DNA of 30,005 nt from SCUS01 sp966211675 (GTDB taxonomy: Bacteria; Myxococcota_A; Polyangia; Polyangiales; Ga0077539), in the NCBI GenBank assembly GCA_966211675.1, contig CBIHPK010000102.1, positions 1 through 30,005 of the forward strand, written 5' to 3'. A program made the position numbers and the translations under genes. Shown here piece after piece: positions 1 through 7,068 of this stretch (positions within the stretch are counted from its first letter, which is position 1; each line of letters begins with the position of its first letter). The notes under the pieces are model-generated. The model worked only from the letters and a program-made list of their open reading frames with translations, had not been told where the DNA came from and searched no databases.

Positions 1-120
1 GAGCGCGAACGCCCGCATCAGCCGGCGTCGGAGCGCGAACGCCCGCATCAGCCGGCGTCGGAGCGCGAACGCCCGCATCAGCCGGGGTCGGAGCGCGAAC
101 GCCCGCATCGGCCGCCGCGG
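1..120. repeat. Tandem 30-bp repeat (at least 4 copies, open at left edge)
   Basis: Four head-to-tail 30-bp units lie at 1-30, 31-60, 61-90 and 91-120. Units 1 and 2 are identical, unit 3 differs by one base, and unit 4 has diverged at its right end. On the minus strand each intact unit encodes DAGVRAPTPA inside the lipoprotein gene. Because 30 is a multiple of three, copy-number change would alter linker length without breaking the frame. Confidence 0.95.
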
Positions 121-463
121 AGGCGCCGCCGTCCCGCGTCGACGAGGGAGCGACCGTCGCGCCCACGCCGACGCCCTCCACCGAAGGAGCCGCGGGGGTA
201 CAGGCCACGTGGCCCTGCAGGGCGTAGCAGTCGTTGTCGGAATCGCACTCGCACCGAGCATCGCCAGGCCAGCACTCGCGGATATGACCCTCCGCGTTTC
301 GGAGGTCGCCGCGGCTGTCCGCGGTCACCGACTCAGGACAGGTGCGGCTGGTGAGCTCTTGGGTGGTGGGCGACTCGGTTCCGTTGTCCGCGCTCGGACC
401 GCAGCCGGAGGCGAAGGCGATCGCCAGAACCGAGAAGGCCGCCATGGGGAGTGATCGTTCCAT
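1..463 (-). CDS. Cys-rich lipoprotein with tandem-repeat linker (3' end off the left edge)
   Basis: Reading the minus strand from an ATG at 463 gives an open frame to the left edge, with no stop seen. The N-terminus (MERSLPMAAFSVLAIAFASGC) is a type II signal peptide: short basic start, hydrophobic core, and lipobox ASGC with the lipidated Cys at residue 21. A Thr/Glu/Ser-rich stretch follows, then a Cys cluster (CWPGDARCECDSDNDCYALQG), then a Gly/Ala/Ser-rich linker. From about residue 115 the protein becomes a tandem array of the decapeptide DAGVRAPTPA, continuing past the edge. The CDNDC-like spacing recalls the Asp/Cys motifs of myxobacterial surface proteins, but I do not recognise the family. 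Function unknown; it is probably anchored in a membrane with a repeat stalk. ATG at 445 is an alternative start but would shorten the signal peptide. Confidence 0.8.
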   Translation of the reverse strand, partial: MERSLPMAAFSVLAIAFASGCGPSADNGTESPTTQELTSRTCPESVTADSRGDLRNAEGHIRECWPGDARCECDSDNDCYALQGHVACTPAAPSVEGVGVGATVAPSSTRDGGASAAADAGVRAPTPADAGVRAPTPADAGVRAPTPADAGVRA

Positions 464-979
464 GCGACCCAGGAAAGCGGCTCACTCCATTGCGGGCAAA
501 GCGATTTTCATTGGCGACAACGTCGCTACATCGTTGAGAACTGTGGTGAACGGGGCGCCCAGGGTGCCGAGGCCTGACCGCGGTCGGTCCCTTTCCCTAC
601 CTGTAGATCGCCAGAAGTCTGGATAGTTTCCGTGACAAAACGAAGAAGCACGGAAAATACACAGGCCGTCACGGCCTCCGGTGTAGGCACATGGGCGCGG
701 TCGATTTTGGCTGGGACGGAACCTCCGGAGGCCCTTCGAGGGGGTGGTGCCGCCGTAGATCGCCCACGAGGACCATGAATTCAGGGCGATCGCGGAGCCA
801 TGGCCCACCCGCCGCCGGGGGAGGGTCTTCCGCTGGGGATGAACTGGGCCTCGCTGAGCCGTCCGCGCCTGGCAGGGGGCGTGACGGGTGCGTAGGCGGC
901 TACGCGCGCCGCCGGTCTTCATTGAAGACAAGGATATCGATTGAGATGTGCCGATAGGAGATATCGGAAGAGAGCCGCG
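464..979. other. 516-bp stretch with no convincing gene; several small palindromes
   Basis: No reading frame here has protein-like composition. The longest, minus strand 482-931, is Arg/Pro-rich and lacks domains or a Shine-Dalgarno site. The part around 590-680 is visibly less GC-rich than its surroundings. Short perfect inverted repeats occur at 514-526 (5-bp arms, 3-nt loop), 663-677 (6-bp arms), 722-731 (10-bp palindrome), 915-929 (6-bp arms) and 951-967 (6-bp arms). The decamer GTAGATCGCC occurs twice. The left part should hold the promoter of the lipoprotein gene starting at 463. The right end lies downstream of the Dabb gene and may act in its termination. Confidence 0.6.
915..967 (-). 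terminator. Two small hairpins downstream of the Dabb gene (candidate terminator)
   Basis: Two perfect 6-bp inverted repeats lie 13 to 65 bp past the minus-strand stop at 980: GTCTTC/GAAGAC at 915-920 and 924-929, and CCGATA/TATCGG at 951-956 and 962-967. Neither is followed by a clear T-run on the minus strand, so intrinsic termination is only a suggestion. Confidence 0.3.
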
Positions 980-1267
980 TCAGGGCGACTCGTAGTCGAC
1001 TGCGCAGGAGCGCTCGCGGCGCGGCGCGAGCCACTCCGCGAAGGCGACGTGCGCCGGGTGGACCGAGTAGGCCTCGAGGCCGGCGAGGTCGTCGAAGCGG
1101 GCGAGCAGGGCCACGTCCCAGGAGCGATCGGCGCGCACCACGTCGACGCCGGCCTCCAGATGCCGGAGCTGCGGGATCTGGTCGCGCAGGGCGAGGATGC
1201 GATCGCGCACCTCGGCGGCGTCGCGGGAGTGGTCAAAGAGCTTGAAGAACACCAGATGGGTCAGCAT
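980..1267 (-). CDS. Dabb (stress-responsive A/B barrel) domain protein
   Basis: A 95-residue protein starting MLTHLVFFKLFD. The opening pattern (hydrophobic strand, H, V-F-F-K), the central helix with L-R-x-Q-I-P-x-L, the H-L-E-A-G-V-D strand, and the final W-D-V-A-L-L-A-R-F-D-D-L with Y-x-x-H-P-A-H form the typical single-domain Dabb fold (ferredoxin-like dimer). The length is normal for the family. Members are small dimeric alpha/beta barrels, some stress-induced and some acting as cyclases in plants and fungi; no reaction can be assigned here. The ATG at 1267 has no Shine-Dalgarno site, but a TATGCT hexamer sits 8 nt upstream. It is divergent from the CHRD lipoprotein gene, with 97 bp between start codons. 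Confidence 0.85.
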   Translation of the reverse strand: MLTHLVFFKLFDHSRDAAEVRDRILALRDQIPQLRHLEAGVDVVRADRSWDVALLARFDDLAGLEAYSVHPAHVAFAEWLAPRRERSCAVDYESP

Positions 1268-1275
1268 GACGCGGC

Positions 1276-1281
1276 AGCATA
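1276..1281 (-). promoter_or_regulatory. Candidate -10 element TATGCT of a leaderless mRNA (Dabb gene)
   Basis: TATGCT on the minus strand ends 8 nt before the ATG at 1267. It fits TAnnnT and leaves almost no room for a 5' leader. No good -35 hexamer is visible. Confidence 0.5.
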
Positions 1282-1364
1282 CCTGCGAAGCCGTGTCGGG
1301 TACGACGCAGCGATTGCTGCTAAGCCTCGCGGCGGGGATCCTGTCCCGCTACTGGAGAGTGTTC

Positions 1365-2606
1365 ATGAAGCTTCATCGTCGATTCGCGCTGGTCTTCGCC
1401 TCGGTCTCCTTCGGGCTCGTCGGATGCGGCAGCAGCCAGACCCCCACCCCCGTCACCGACAGCGGCGCCGCCGACGTGGTCGATGTGCCCGTGGCCCCGG
1501 CGGACGTCCCCATGGTGGACTCGGGCTCTCCCTTGATGCTGACCGCGACGCTCAGCGGGCGGCAGGTGGTCCCTCCGGCCTATGGCACCAGCGCGAGCGG
1601 GACGGTGAGCTTCACCCTGAGCCCTGACCGCTCGCTGCTCTCGTACACGATCACGCACACGATCCTGCTGCCGACCTCGACGCGGCTGCACATCGGGCTC
1701 GCCGGAGAGGCCGGGGCGATGAGCCTCTCGCTCACCAACAGCGGCGGCACCACCATCGGCACCTCCGGGGTCACCCCCGATCAGGTGCGCGCCATCACCG
1801 AGGGCCGAGCCTACGTGAACATCACCAGCGGGCTCTTCCCCGAAGGCGAGCTGCGAGGGCAGATCGTGCAGCCGGGCGAGACCGTGTACACGGCGAGGCT
1901 CTCCGCCGATCAGGAGAACCCGCCCACCACCGCGACCAGCAGCGGTGGCCTCGCGGAGTTCCTGGTCGACCCGACGGCCAACCGGCTGCGCTTCCGGGTG
2001 CACGTCACGGGGATGACCATGGCGATGACGGCCGCGCACATCCACACGGCCGCCGCGGGCTTCAACGGTCCGGTGCTCATCGACCTCGTCGATCCGGGCC
2101 CGGTGCCCAGCGGCGATTTCTCCGGGACGCGACCCCTCACCGCGGCGACGCTCGCGGACCTCGACGCGGGGCGCTGGTACGTCAACGTGCACTCCGCGGG
2201 CTCTCCGGCGGGGGAGATCCGGGGGCAGATCCTGCGGCCCGGAGAGCGGCTCTACATCGCGCGGCTCAACGGGATGGAGGAGCTCCCGCCGACCACGACC
2301 ATGGCCACCGGCACGCTCGGGGTGATCGTGAACGCCGACCGCGACAGCCTCTCCTACGACGGCGTGGTGACGGGCGTGACGCCGACCGCGGCGCACCTGC
2401 ACCGGGGCGCGATGGGGGTGGGCGGCGACGTGGTGACCCCGCTCACCATCATGGGCAGCAACCTCCGCGGCACCGCGGCGCTGACCGCCACGAGCCCGCT
2501 GCTCACGGCGCTCCCCATGGGGGGCATCTACGCCAACGTGCACTCGGCGATGTTCCCGGCGGGAGAGATCCGGGGGCAGCTGCTGCCGGCCCCCGCGACG
2601 CCCTGA
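1365..2606 (+). CDS. Lipoprotein with three CHRD domains
   Basis: 413 residues. The ATG at 1365 is preceded by GGAGAG with 5-nt spacing. Residues 1-21 form a lipoprotein signal with lipobox LVGC (Cys21), followed by an Asp/Val/Pro linker (about 24-54). Three CHRD-type beta repeats follow, at about 57-168, 174-291 and 296-408. Each begins with a strand like YxARLxxxxExPPT and ends in G-E-I/L-R-G-Q. Repeats 2 and 3 carry the central A-H-I/L-H motif; in repeat 1 it is replaced by RLHIG. CHRD domains were named from animal chordin and also occur in secreted bacterial proteins, where their role is unclear. The protein is likely displayed on a membrane surface. A hairpin lies just after the stop. 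An upstream in-frame extension to 1197 overlaps the Dabb gene and would bury the signal peptide. Confidence 0.9.
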   Translation: MKLHRRFALVFASVSFGLVGCGSSQTPTPVTDSGAADVVDVPVAPADVPMVDSGSPLMLTATLSGRQVVPPAYGTSASGTVSFTLSPDRSLLSYTITHTILLPTSTRLHIGLAGEAGAMSLSLTNSGGTTIGTSGVTPDQVRAITEGRAYVNITSGLFPEGELRGQIVQPGETVYTARLSADQENPPTTATSSGGLAEFLVDPTANRLRFRVHVTGMTMAMTAAHIHTAAAGFNGPVLIDLVDPGPVPSGDFSGTRPLTAATLADLDAGRWYVNVHSAGSPAGEIRGQILRPGERLYIARLNGMEELPPTTTMATGTLGVIVNADRDSLSYDGVVTGVTPTAAHLHRGAMGVGGDVVTPLTIMGSNLRGTAALTATSPLLTALPMGGIYANVHSAMFPAGEIRGQLLPAPATP

Positions 2607-2616
2607 GCGTCGCCCG

Positions 2617-2640
2617 CACTGGGGTCTCCAGACCCCGGTG
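2617..2640 (+). terminator. Candidate intrinsic terminator after the CHRD gene
   Basis: The stem GGGGTCT/AGACCCC with a 2-nt loop is extended outward by CAC/GTG across a wobble pair, making a strong hairpin 10 nt after the stop at 2606. The T-rich stretch (TGTTTT) comes about 8 nt after the stem, later than in a classic terminator. Confidence 0.55.
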
Positions 2641-2711
2641 CGCCCGGTGTTTTCGAGGGCTTGCGAGCGGCACGACGGGCGCACTGGTGTGGCGGCGAGG
2701 AGATCGTCGCC

Positions 2712-3458
2712 ATGCACATCGAGAGCGCTTCGTGCACCCACGTGGGTCGTCGCAGCAACAACGAGGACAGCTGCTGCGCGCTGGAGCCCATCGGCTTCTT
2801 CGCGGTCGCGGACGGGATGGGAGGCTACGAGGGCGGCGAGGTCGCGAGCCGGGTGGCCATCGAGACGCTGGAGCGGTTCTACCGTCGCAACGCGGCGGAC
2901 GACGACGTGACGTGGCCCTTCGCGATCGATCCGTCCATCGAGCTGGAGCGCAACATGGTGGCCACCGGGGTGCGCATGGCGGACGCCAGCATCGCGGCGC
3001 AGCGCACCGGGAGGCTCGCGTCGATGGGGTCCACGGTCGCCACCCTGGTGGTACGCGAGGGGAGGGTGGTGCTCGGGCACGTGGGCGACTCGCGGGTGTA
3101 TCGGGCGCGAGGCGGACGGCTGGAGCCGCTCACCCGGGACCACTCGCTCTACGAGGAGATGCTGGCGATGGGCACGAAGGTGGGGCCGAGGAGCGAGTTC
3201 CCGCACGCCAACGTGATCACGAGGGCGCTGGGGATGAAGCCTCCGGTGAAGGTCGACACGAAGATCGAGCGCGCGGTGGCGGGGGACGTGTACCTGCTCT
3301 GCACCGACGGTCTCTACGACTCGGTGAGCGCCGAGCGGATGGCCGCGGTGCTCTCGACCATGAGCGCGAAGATGGCGGCGGAGACGCTGGTGCGAGAGGC
3401 CTTCGAGAACGGGTCGAAGGACAACATCACCGCGGTGGTGGTGGCCCTGGTGGCGTGA
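2712..3458 (+). CDS. PP2C-family Ser/Thr protein phosphatase
   Basis: 248 residues, a single catalytic domain with no membrane segment, so probably cytoplasmic. It removes phosphate from phospho-Ser/Thr proteins using two metal ions. Visible PP2C motifs are R-S-N-N-E-D (14-19), V-A-D-G-M-G-G (32-38), M-G-S-T-V-A-T (105-111), G-H-V-G-D-S-R-V-Y-R (122-131), T-R-D-H-S (141-145), L-L-C-T-D-G-L (195-201) and D-N-I-T (237-240). The metal-binding aspartates at 34, 199 and 237 are present. The ATG at 2712 is chosen because GAGGAG lies 9 nt upstream and the domain starts at once; an in-frame ATG at 2661 adds 17 unlikely residues. It converges on the FHA-sigma54 activator (9 bp between stops), with a Ser/Thr kinase next to that, so it probably opposes that kinase. 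Confidence 0.93.
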   Translation: MHIESASCTHVGRRSNNEDSCCALEPIGFFAVADGMGGYEGGEVASRVAIETLERFYRRNAADDDVTWPFAIDPSIELERNMVATGVRMADASIAAQRTGRLASMGSTVATLVVREGRVVLGHVGDSRVYRARGGRLEPLTRDHSLYEEMLAMGTKVGPRSEFPHANVITRALGMKPPVKVDTKIERAVAGDVYLLCTDGLYDSVSAERMAAVLSTMSAKMAAETLVREAFENGSKDNITAVVVALVA

Positions 3459-3467
3459 GCGGGAGTG

Positions 3468-4814
3468 TCAGTCGGCGGCGGCGGTGATGCCGTGGCGGCG
3501 GAGCAGCGAGCGCAGGTGCTTGCGGTCGACGCCGGACTGGCGAGAGGCGGCGGAGAGGTTGCCCTGGCAGGCGTCCATGAGGGCGCGGAGGTAGCGGCGC
3601 TCGAAGGCGTGGAGCACCAGGGATTTGCTCTCGTCCCAGGGGAGCTGCGGGGTGATGGTGGGCCATGGCTCCTCGGCCGAGGCGAGGCCGTCGATCTCGA
3701 TGCGCAGGTCGGCGAAGGAGCTCGCCCGGGGGGAGAGGGCGATGGCGCGGTCGAGGACGTTGCGTAGCTCGCGCACGTTGCCGGGCCAGTCGTGCCCGAT
3801 GAGCGCGTCGAGGCCGGGGCCCTCGATGGGGCCGGGCTCCAGGCCGCGGCGGCGGAGCATCTCGGCGGCGAGGAGGGGGAGGTCCTCGCGGCGAGAGCGC
3901 AGGGGGGGGAGCGTCACGCGCACGACGGAGAGGCGGTAGTAGAGGTCGGGGCGGAAGGTTCCGTCGGCGACCTGGGCGACGAGGTCGTGGCGCGAGGCGG
4001 CGAGCAGGCGCACGTCGGCGGGGCGGTCGTCGTCGGCGCCGACGGGGCGCACGCGGCGGGTCTCGACGGCTCGCAGCAGTCGGGCCTGGACGGCCGCGGA
4101 GACGCCGCCGAGCTCGTCGAGGAAGAGGGTTCCGCCGTGGGCCCGGACGAAGGCTCCGGCGCGTGGGAGCATCGCCCCGGTGAAGGCGCCCTTCACGTGA
4201 CCGAAGAGCTCGCTCTCGAGGAGCGACTCCGGGAGCGCTCCGCAGTCGATGGCGACGAAGGGCTTGTGGCGCCGCGCGGAGAGGTCGTGCACGGCGCGGG
4301 CGGCGAGCTCCTTGCCGGTGCCGGTCTCGCCTTCGAGGAGCACGGTGACGTCGCTGTCGGCGGCGAGCTCGAGCACCGCGAAGGCCTCGCGCATCACCAG
4401 GCTCTCGCCCACGAGCTCTCCGCAGCGGCGCGAGCGCGAGGGCGCGACCTGCAGCGGACGGGCGACGGGGACGATGCGCACGAAGCTGCGACCGAGCTTG
4501 AGCGTGGCCCCGAGGGGGACGCTGGCCTCGTGGACGTCGGAGCCTTCGTAGAGGGTGCCGTTGGTGGAGTCGTGGTCCGTGAGGGTGAAGCGCCCGGCGG
4601 CGGCCTTCACGGTGACGTGGCGGCGGGAGACGCGGTCGTCGGTGAGGCAGAGCTCGCAGGAGGCGTCGGTGCCGATGGTGACGGCGCCGTCGGGGAGCGA
4701 GAGCGGGGCGGCCCGGCCCGCGTCGGGCCCTTCGATGACCACGAGCTGACAGCGCGGCGAGGCGGTGATGCCAGGGAGCGACTCGCTGTGGACGGTGGCC
4801 GTCGGGTCGCTCAT
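3468..4814 (-). CDS. FHA-domain sigma54-dependent transcriptional activator
   Basis: 448 residues. An N-terminal FHA domain (about 43-112) carries V-S-R-R-H-V (62-67) and D-S-T-N-G-T (82-87), the conserved core that reads phosphothreonine. A sigma54 AAA+ domain (about 133-360) follows, with Walker A GETGTGKE (162-169), the sigma54-contacting loop GAFTGA (209-214), Walker B GGTLFLDE (227-234), the arginine-finger region FRPDLYYRL (287-295) and HDWPGNVREL (341-350). A Fis-type helix-turn-helix closes the protein (about 405-442). It should activate sigma54 promoters when its FHA domain meets a phosphorylated partner. Single-protein FHA-EBPs are well known in myxobacteria. Its start is 23 bp from the divergent kinase start, and the PP2C gene lies downstream, which suggests a shared phospho-signal. 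Target promoters are unknown. Confidence 0.95.
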   Translation of the reverse strand: MSDPTATVHSESLPGITASPRCQLVVIEGPDAGRAAPLSLPDGAVTIGTDASCELCLTDDRVSRRHVTVKAAAGRFTLTDHDSTNGTLYEGSDVHEASVPLGATLKLGRSFVRIVPVARPLQVAPSRSRRCGELVGESLVMREAFAVLELAADSDVTVLLEGETGTGKELAARAVHDLSARRHKPFVAIDCGALPESLLESELFGHVKGAFTGAMLPRAGAFVRAHGGTLFLDELGGVSAAVQARLLRAVETRRVRPVGADDDRPADVRLLAASRHDLVAQVADGTFRPDLYYRLSVVRVTLPPLRSRREDLPLLAAEMLRRRGLEPGPIEGPGLDALIGHDWPGNVRELRNVLDRAIALSPRASSFADLRIEIDGLASAEEPWPTITPQLPWDESKSLVLHAFERRYLRALMDACQGNLSAASRQSGVDRKHLRSLLRRHGITAAAD

Positions 4815-4824
4815 GGGATGGGCG

Positions 4825-4830
4825 TAGGAT
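4825..4830 (+). promoter_or_regulatory. Candidate -10 element TAGGAT for the Ser/Thr kinase gene
   Basis: TAGGAT ends 7 nt before the GTG at 4838, within the 23-bp gap between the divergent activator and kinase. There is no Shine-Dalgarno site and no recognisable -35 at the expected distance. If real, the kinase mRNA would be leaderless. Confidence 0.45.
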
Positions 4831-4837
4831 ACGCGGT

Positions 4838-5752
4838 GTGAGCGAGCTGCCGCGACAGATCGGGCCCTTTCGGGTGGTGCGGAGGCTGGGTGTCGGGGGC
4901 GTCGGGGAGGTGCTGCTGGCGGTGGCGCACGGGGCGGGGGGCTTCGAGAAGAGGGTCGCTCTCAAGGTGTTGCGCGAGGAGCTGCGAGGCGACGCGGAGT
5001 ACGAGCGGCTGCTGCTGGAGGAGGCGAAGATGGCCGCGAGGTTCGATCACCCGAACCTGGTGGGCGTGCACGACGTGGGCTTGTCCCATGGCGTGTACTG
5101 GGTGCGGATGGACTGGGTCGATGGGGCTGACCTCGGGGCGCTGATGGGGAGCGGGGGGATGGTTCCGGAGGGGGTGGCGCTGGCGGTGGCGCATGGGGTG
5201 AGCGAGGCGCTGGCGTACCTGCATGGCCTGAAGGACGAAGCGGGGCGGTCGTACGGGCTGGTGCACCGGGACGTGTCGCCGACCAATGTCCTGATGGGGA
5301 AGAACGGCGCGGTGAGCTTGGGGGACTTCGGCCTGGCCAAGGCGACGAGGCACCGGGAGGACACGAGGGCGGGCGTGCGCAAGGGGAAGTACGCGTACAT
5401 GAGCCCGGAGCAGGTGAGGGGCGCCGTGCTGGGCGGGGCGAGCGATCAGTGGGCGGTGGGCATCCTGCTGGCGGAGATGATCACGGGGCAGAGGCCCTTC
5501 GATGGGGACGGTCCATTGGAGACGATGGAGCGGATACGGGAGGCCGCGGAGCCTGCGCTGGAGGGCATGGCGGAGGACGTGGCCGCGGTGGTGAAGCGGT
5601 GTGTGAAGAGGGAAGCGGGAGAGCGATATGGCAGGACGGAGGAGCTGAGCGCGGCATTGGGCGCGCTGAGAGCGAGGCGGGCGGGGAGCGACGGGCGCGC
5701 GGTGGCGGAGTGGGTGGGGGGGAGGCTCGCGGGGAGCGGATCGATCGAGTAG
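4838..5752 (+). CDS. Ser/Thr protein kinase, soluble, catalytic domain only
   Basis: 304 residues, GTG start. All kinase subdomains are visible: glycine loop L-G-V-G-G-V-G-E-V (17-25), ATP-positioning Lys43 in RVALKVL, helix-C Glu, catalytic loop H-R-D-V-S-P-T-N (143-150, Asp145), D-F-G (163-165), Y-M-S-P-E-Q (187-192) and S-D-Q-W-A-V-G (202-208). The Lys of the usual HRDxKPEN is Ser, a variant I know from many myxobacterial kinases. There is no transmembrane segment, PASTA or other sensor domain, and the C-terminus ends soon after the kinase fold. It is likely a cytoplasmic kinase whose targets may include a ligand of the neighbouring FHA-activator. The coding strand is strongly G-rich (32 G to 13 C in 5161-5220), in contrast to the next gene. 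Confidence 0.95.
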   Translation: MSELPRQIGPFRVVRRLGVGGVGEVLLAVAHGAGGFEKRVALKVLREELRGDAEYERLLLEEAKMAARFDHPNLVGVHDVGLSHGVYWVRMDWVDGADLGALMGSGGMVPEGVALAVAHGVSEALAYLHGLKDEAGRSYGLVHRDVSPTNVLMGKNGAVSLGDFGLAKATRHREDTRAGVRKGKYAYMSPEQVRGAVLGGASDQWAVGILLAEMITGQRPFDGDGPLETMERIREAAEPALEGMAEDVAAVVKRCVKREAGERYGRTEELSAALGALRARRAGSDGRAVAEWVGGRLAGSGSIE

Positions 5753-5780
5753 CCCATCACCGGTGCTCCCATCACCATCC

Positions 5781-6308
5781 ATGAACCGCGTCGTCGTCAT
5801 CGGCACCACCGGCTCGGGCAAGACCACCCTGGCCCGCGCGCTCTCGGTCGCGCTCTCCGTCCCTCGCGCCGAGCAGGACGCCTTCTTCCACGAGGCCCAC
5901 TGGCAGCCCGCTCCGCCCGAGCGCTTCCTCGCCCGCGTCGACGCGTTCACCGCGCAGCCCCGCTGGGTCATCGACGGCAACTACGCCCTCGTGCGCGAGC
6001 TCATCTGGTCGCGCGCCGACACCGTCGTCTGGCTCGACTACCCTGGGCCCCTCGTCTTCCGGCAGCTCCTCTTTCGCACCGTCCGCCGCTCCCTCACCCG
6101 CGAAGAACTCTGGAACGGCAACCGCGACCGCCTCCTCCCCAACCTCTTCACCCCGGAGGGGCTCCTCCCCTGGTTCTTCCGCACGCACTGGCGCCGCCGC
6201 CGGGAGACGCCGCCGCTCCTCGCGGCCCACCCCCACCTGCGCGTGCTCCACCTCCGTCACCCTCGCGAGGCCGCCGCCCTGGTAACCGCCGCCTCCGCCC
6301 CGACGTAG
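5781..6308 (+). CDS. P-loop NTPase, adenylate-kinase-like (FlaR/topology-modulation type)
   Basis: 175 residues with an N-terminal Walker A, V-V-V-I-G-T-T-G-S-G-K-T-T (4-16). W-V-I-D-G-N-Y and V-V-W-L-D-Y-P follow, both typical of the small AAA-type proteins annotated as adenylate kinase or DNA topology modulation protein FlaR. An R-R-S-L-T-R-E-E-L-W-N-G-N-R segment resembles their basic lid. A nucleotide-binding or kinase role is likely; the substrate is unknown. ATG 5781 puts the P-loop at the usual distance from the N-terminus; a GTG at 5763 would add six residues. The kinase gene ends 28 bp upstream and msrA starts 15 bp downstream, so this gene and msrA are probably co-transcribed. The coding strand is C-rich, unlike the kinase gene. 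Confidence 0.85.
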   Translation: MNRVVVIGTTGSGKTTLARALSVALSVPRAEQDAFFHEAHWQPAPPERFLARVDAFTAQPRWVIDGNYALVRELIWSRADTVVWLDYPGPLVFRQLLFRTVRRSLTREELWNGNRDRLLPNLFTPEGLLPWFFRTHWRRRRETPPLLAAHPHLRVLHLRHPREAAALVTAASAPT

Positions 6309-6323
6309 CCCATCCACAACCCG

Positions 6324-7022
6324 ATGAGCCCCTCCACCCGGTGGACCCTCCTGGCGCTTGCGCTCGCGGTGGTCGCCCTCGTCGCGCGCCCCTTCGTAGG
6401 CGCCCGCTTCGCTCGCCTCCCACGCCCCGGCGAGGCCCTCCCCGGGCGCTCCACCCCGATGGCCCTGCCGCGCGCCCACCACGTCTTCGGAACGCCTCTC
6501 GACATCGCTCCGCCCGGCACCGAGGTCGCCCTCTTCGGCATGGGCTGCTTCTGGGGCGCCGAGCAGCACTTCTTCCATCTCCCCGGCGTCGTCTCCACCG
6601 CGGTCGGCTATGCGGGAGGATCCACCCCCAACCCCACCTACCGCGAGGTCTGCTCCGGAAACACCGGGCACGCCGAGGTCGTCCGGGTGGTGTTCGACCC
6701 GCAGCGCGTCGCGTATGGACAGCTCCTCCGGGTGTTCTGGGAGAACCACGACCCGACCCAGGGCATGCGGCAGGGCAACGACTTCGGCACCCAGTACCGC
6801 TCGGCGATCTACACCACCAGCGAGACCCAGCAACGCGCCGCGCTCTCCTCTCGCGACCGCTACGCCGCCGCCCTCCGCGCCGCGGGGCGGTCCAGTGGCA
6901 TCACCACGGAGATCCGTCGCGCGACGGCCTTCTACTTCGCCGAGGCGTCCCATCAGCAGTACTGCGAGCTCAACCCCATGGGCTACTGCGCCCACGGCGG
7001 AACCGGCGTCCCGCTCCCCTGA
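6324..7022 (+). CDS. msrA: Peptide methionine sulfoxide reductase MsrA, membrane-anchored
   Basis: 232 residues. Residues about 7-25 form one hydrophobic segment after a short N-terminus with a single Arg, so the enzyme is probably anchored or exported and works outside the cytoplasm. The MsrA domain starts near residue 66, with the signature M-G-C-F-W-G-A-E (73-80, catalytic Cys75). V-G-Y-A-G-G (94-99), E-N-H-D-P-T-Q (140-146) and N-D-F-G-T-Q-Y-R-S-A-I-Y (152-163) follow. Two C-terminal cysteines, 214 (QQYC) and 222 (GYC), are candidate resolving residues. It reduces the S-epimer of methionine sulfoxide in proteins. It lies 15 bp after the P-loop NTPase. A TonB- or Tat-like signal is not evident. 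Confidence 0.95.
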   Translation: MSPSTRWTLLALALAVVALVARPFVGARFARLPRPGEALPGRSTPMALPRAHHVFGTPLDIAPPGTEVALFGMGCFWGAEQHFFHLPGVVSTAVGYAGGSTPNPTYREVCSGNTGHAEVVRVVFDPQRVAYGQLLRVFWENHDPTQGMRQGNDFGTQYRSAIYTTSETQQRAALSSRDRYAAALRAAGRSSGITTEIRRATAFYFAEASHQQYCELNPMGYCAHGGTGVPLP

Positions 7023-7051
7023 GCGCCTCTCTCCCCGCCTTCGCCATCGGG

Positions 7052-7057
7052 TAGTCT
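7052..7057 (+). promoter_or_regulatory. Candidate -10 element TAGTCT for the enoyl-CoA hydratase-family gene
   Basis: TAGTCT ends 11 nt before ATG 7069 in the 46-bp gap after msrA. There is no Shine-Dalgarno site before the ATG. It suggests an own promoter and a near-leaderless mRNA rather than read-through from msrA alone. Confidence 0.4.
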
Positions 7058-7068
7058 CCGCCGCCACC

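Noticed and set aside
1..120. Regular 30-bp units resembling a CRISPR array
   Set aside because: The units abut directly with no spacers and encode an in-frame decapeptide in a lipoprotein gene.
482..931. Open frame on the minus strand (149 codons) in the gene-poor gap
   Set aside because: Arg/Pro/Gly-rich composition, no Shine-Dalgarno or -10 box at the start, and no recognisable domain; high GC makes such chance frames common.
1320..3206. 628-codon open frame on the minus strand
   Set aside because: It lies antisense to the CHRD and PP2C genes, whose frames show clear domains; its Arg/His/Gly-rich product is a GC-driven shadow.
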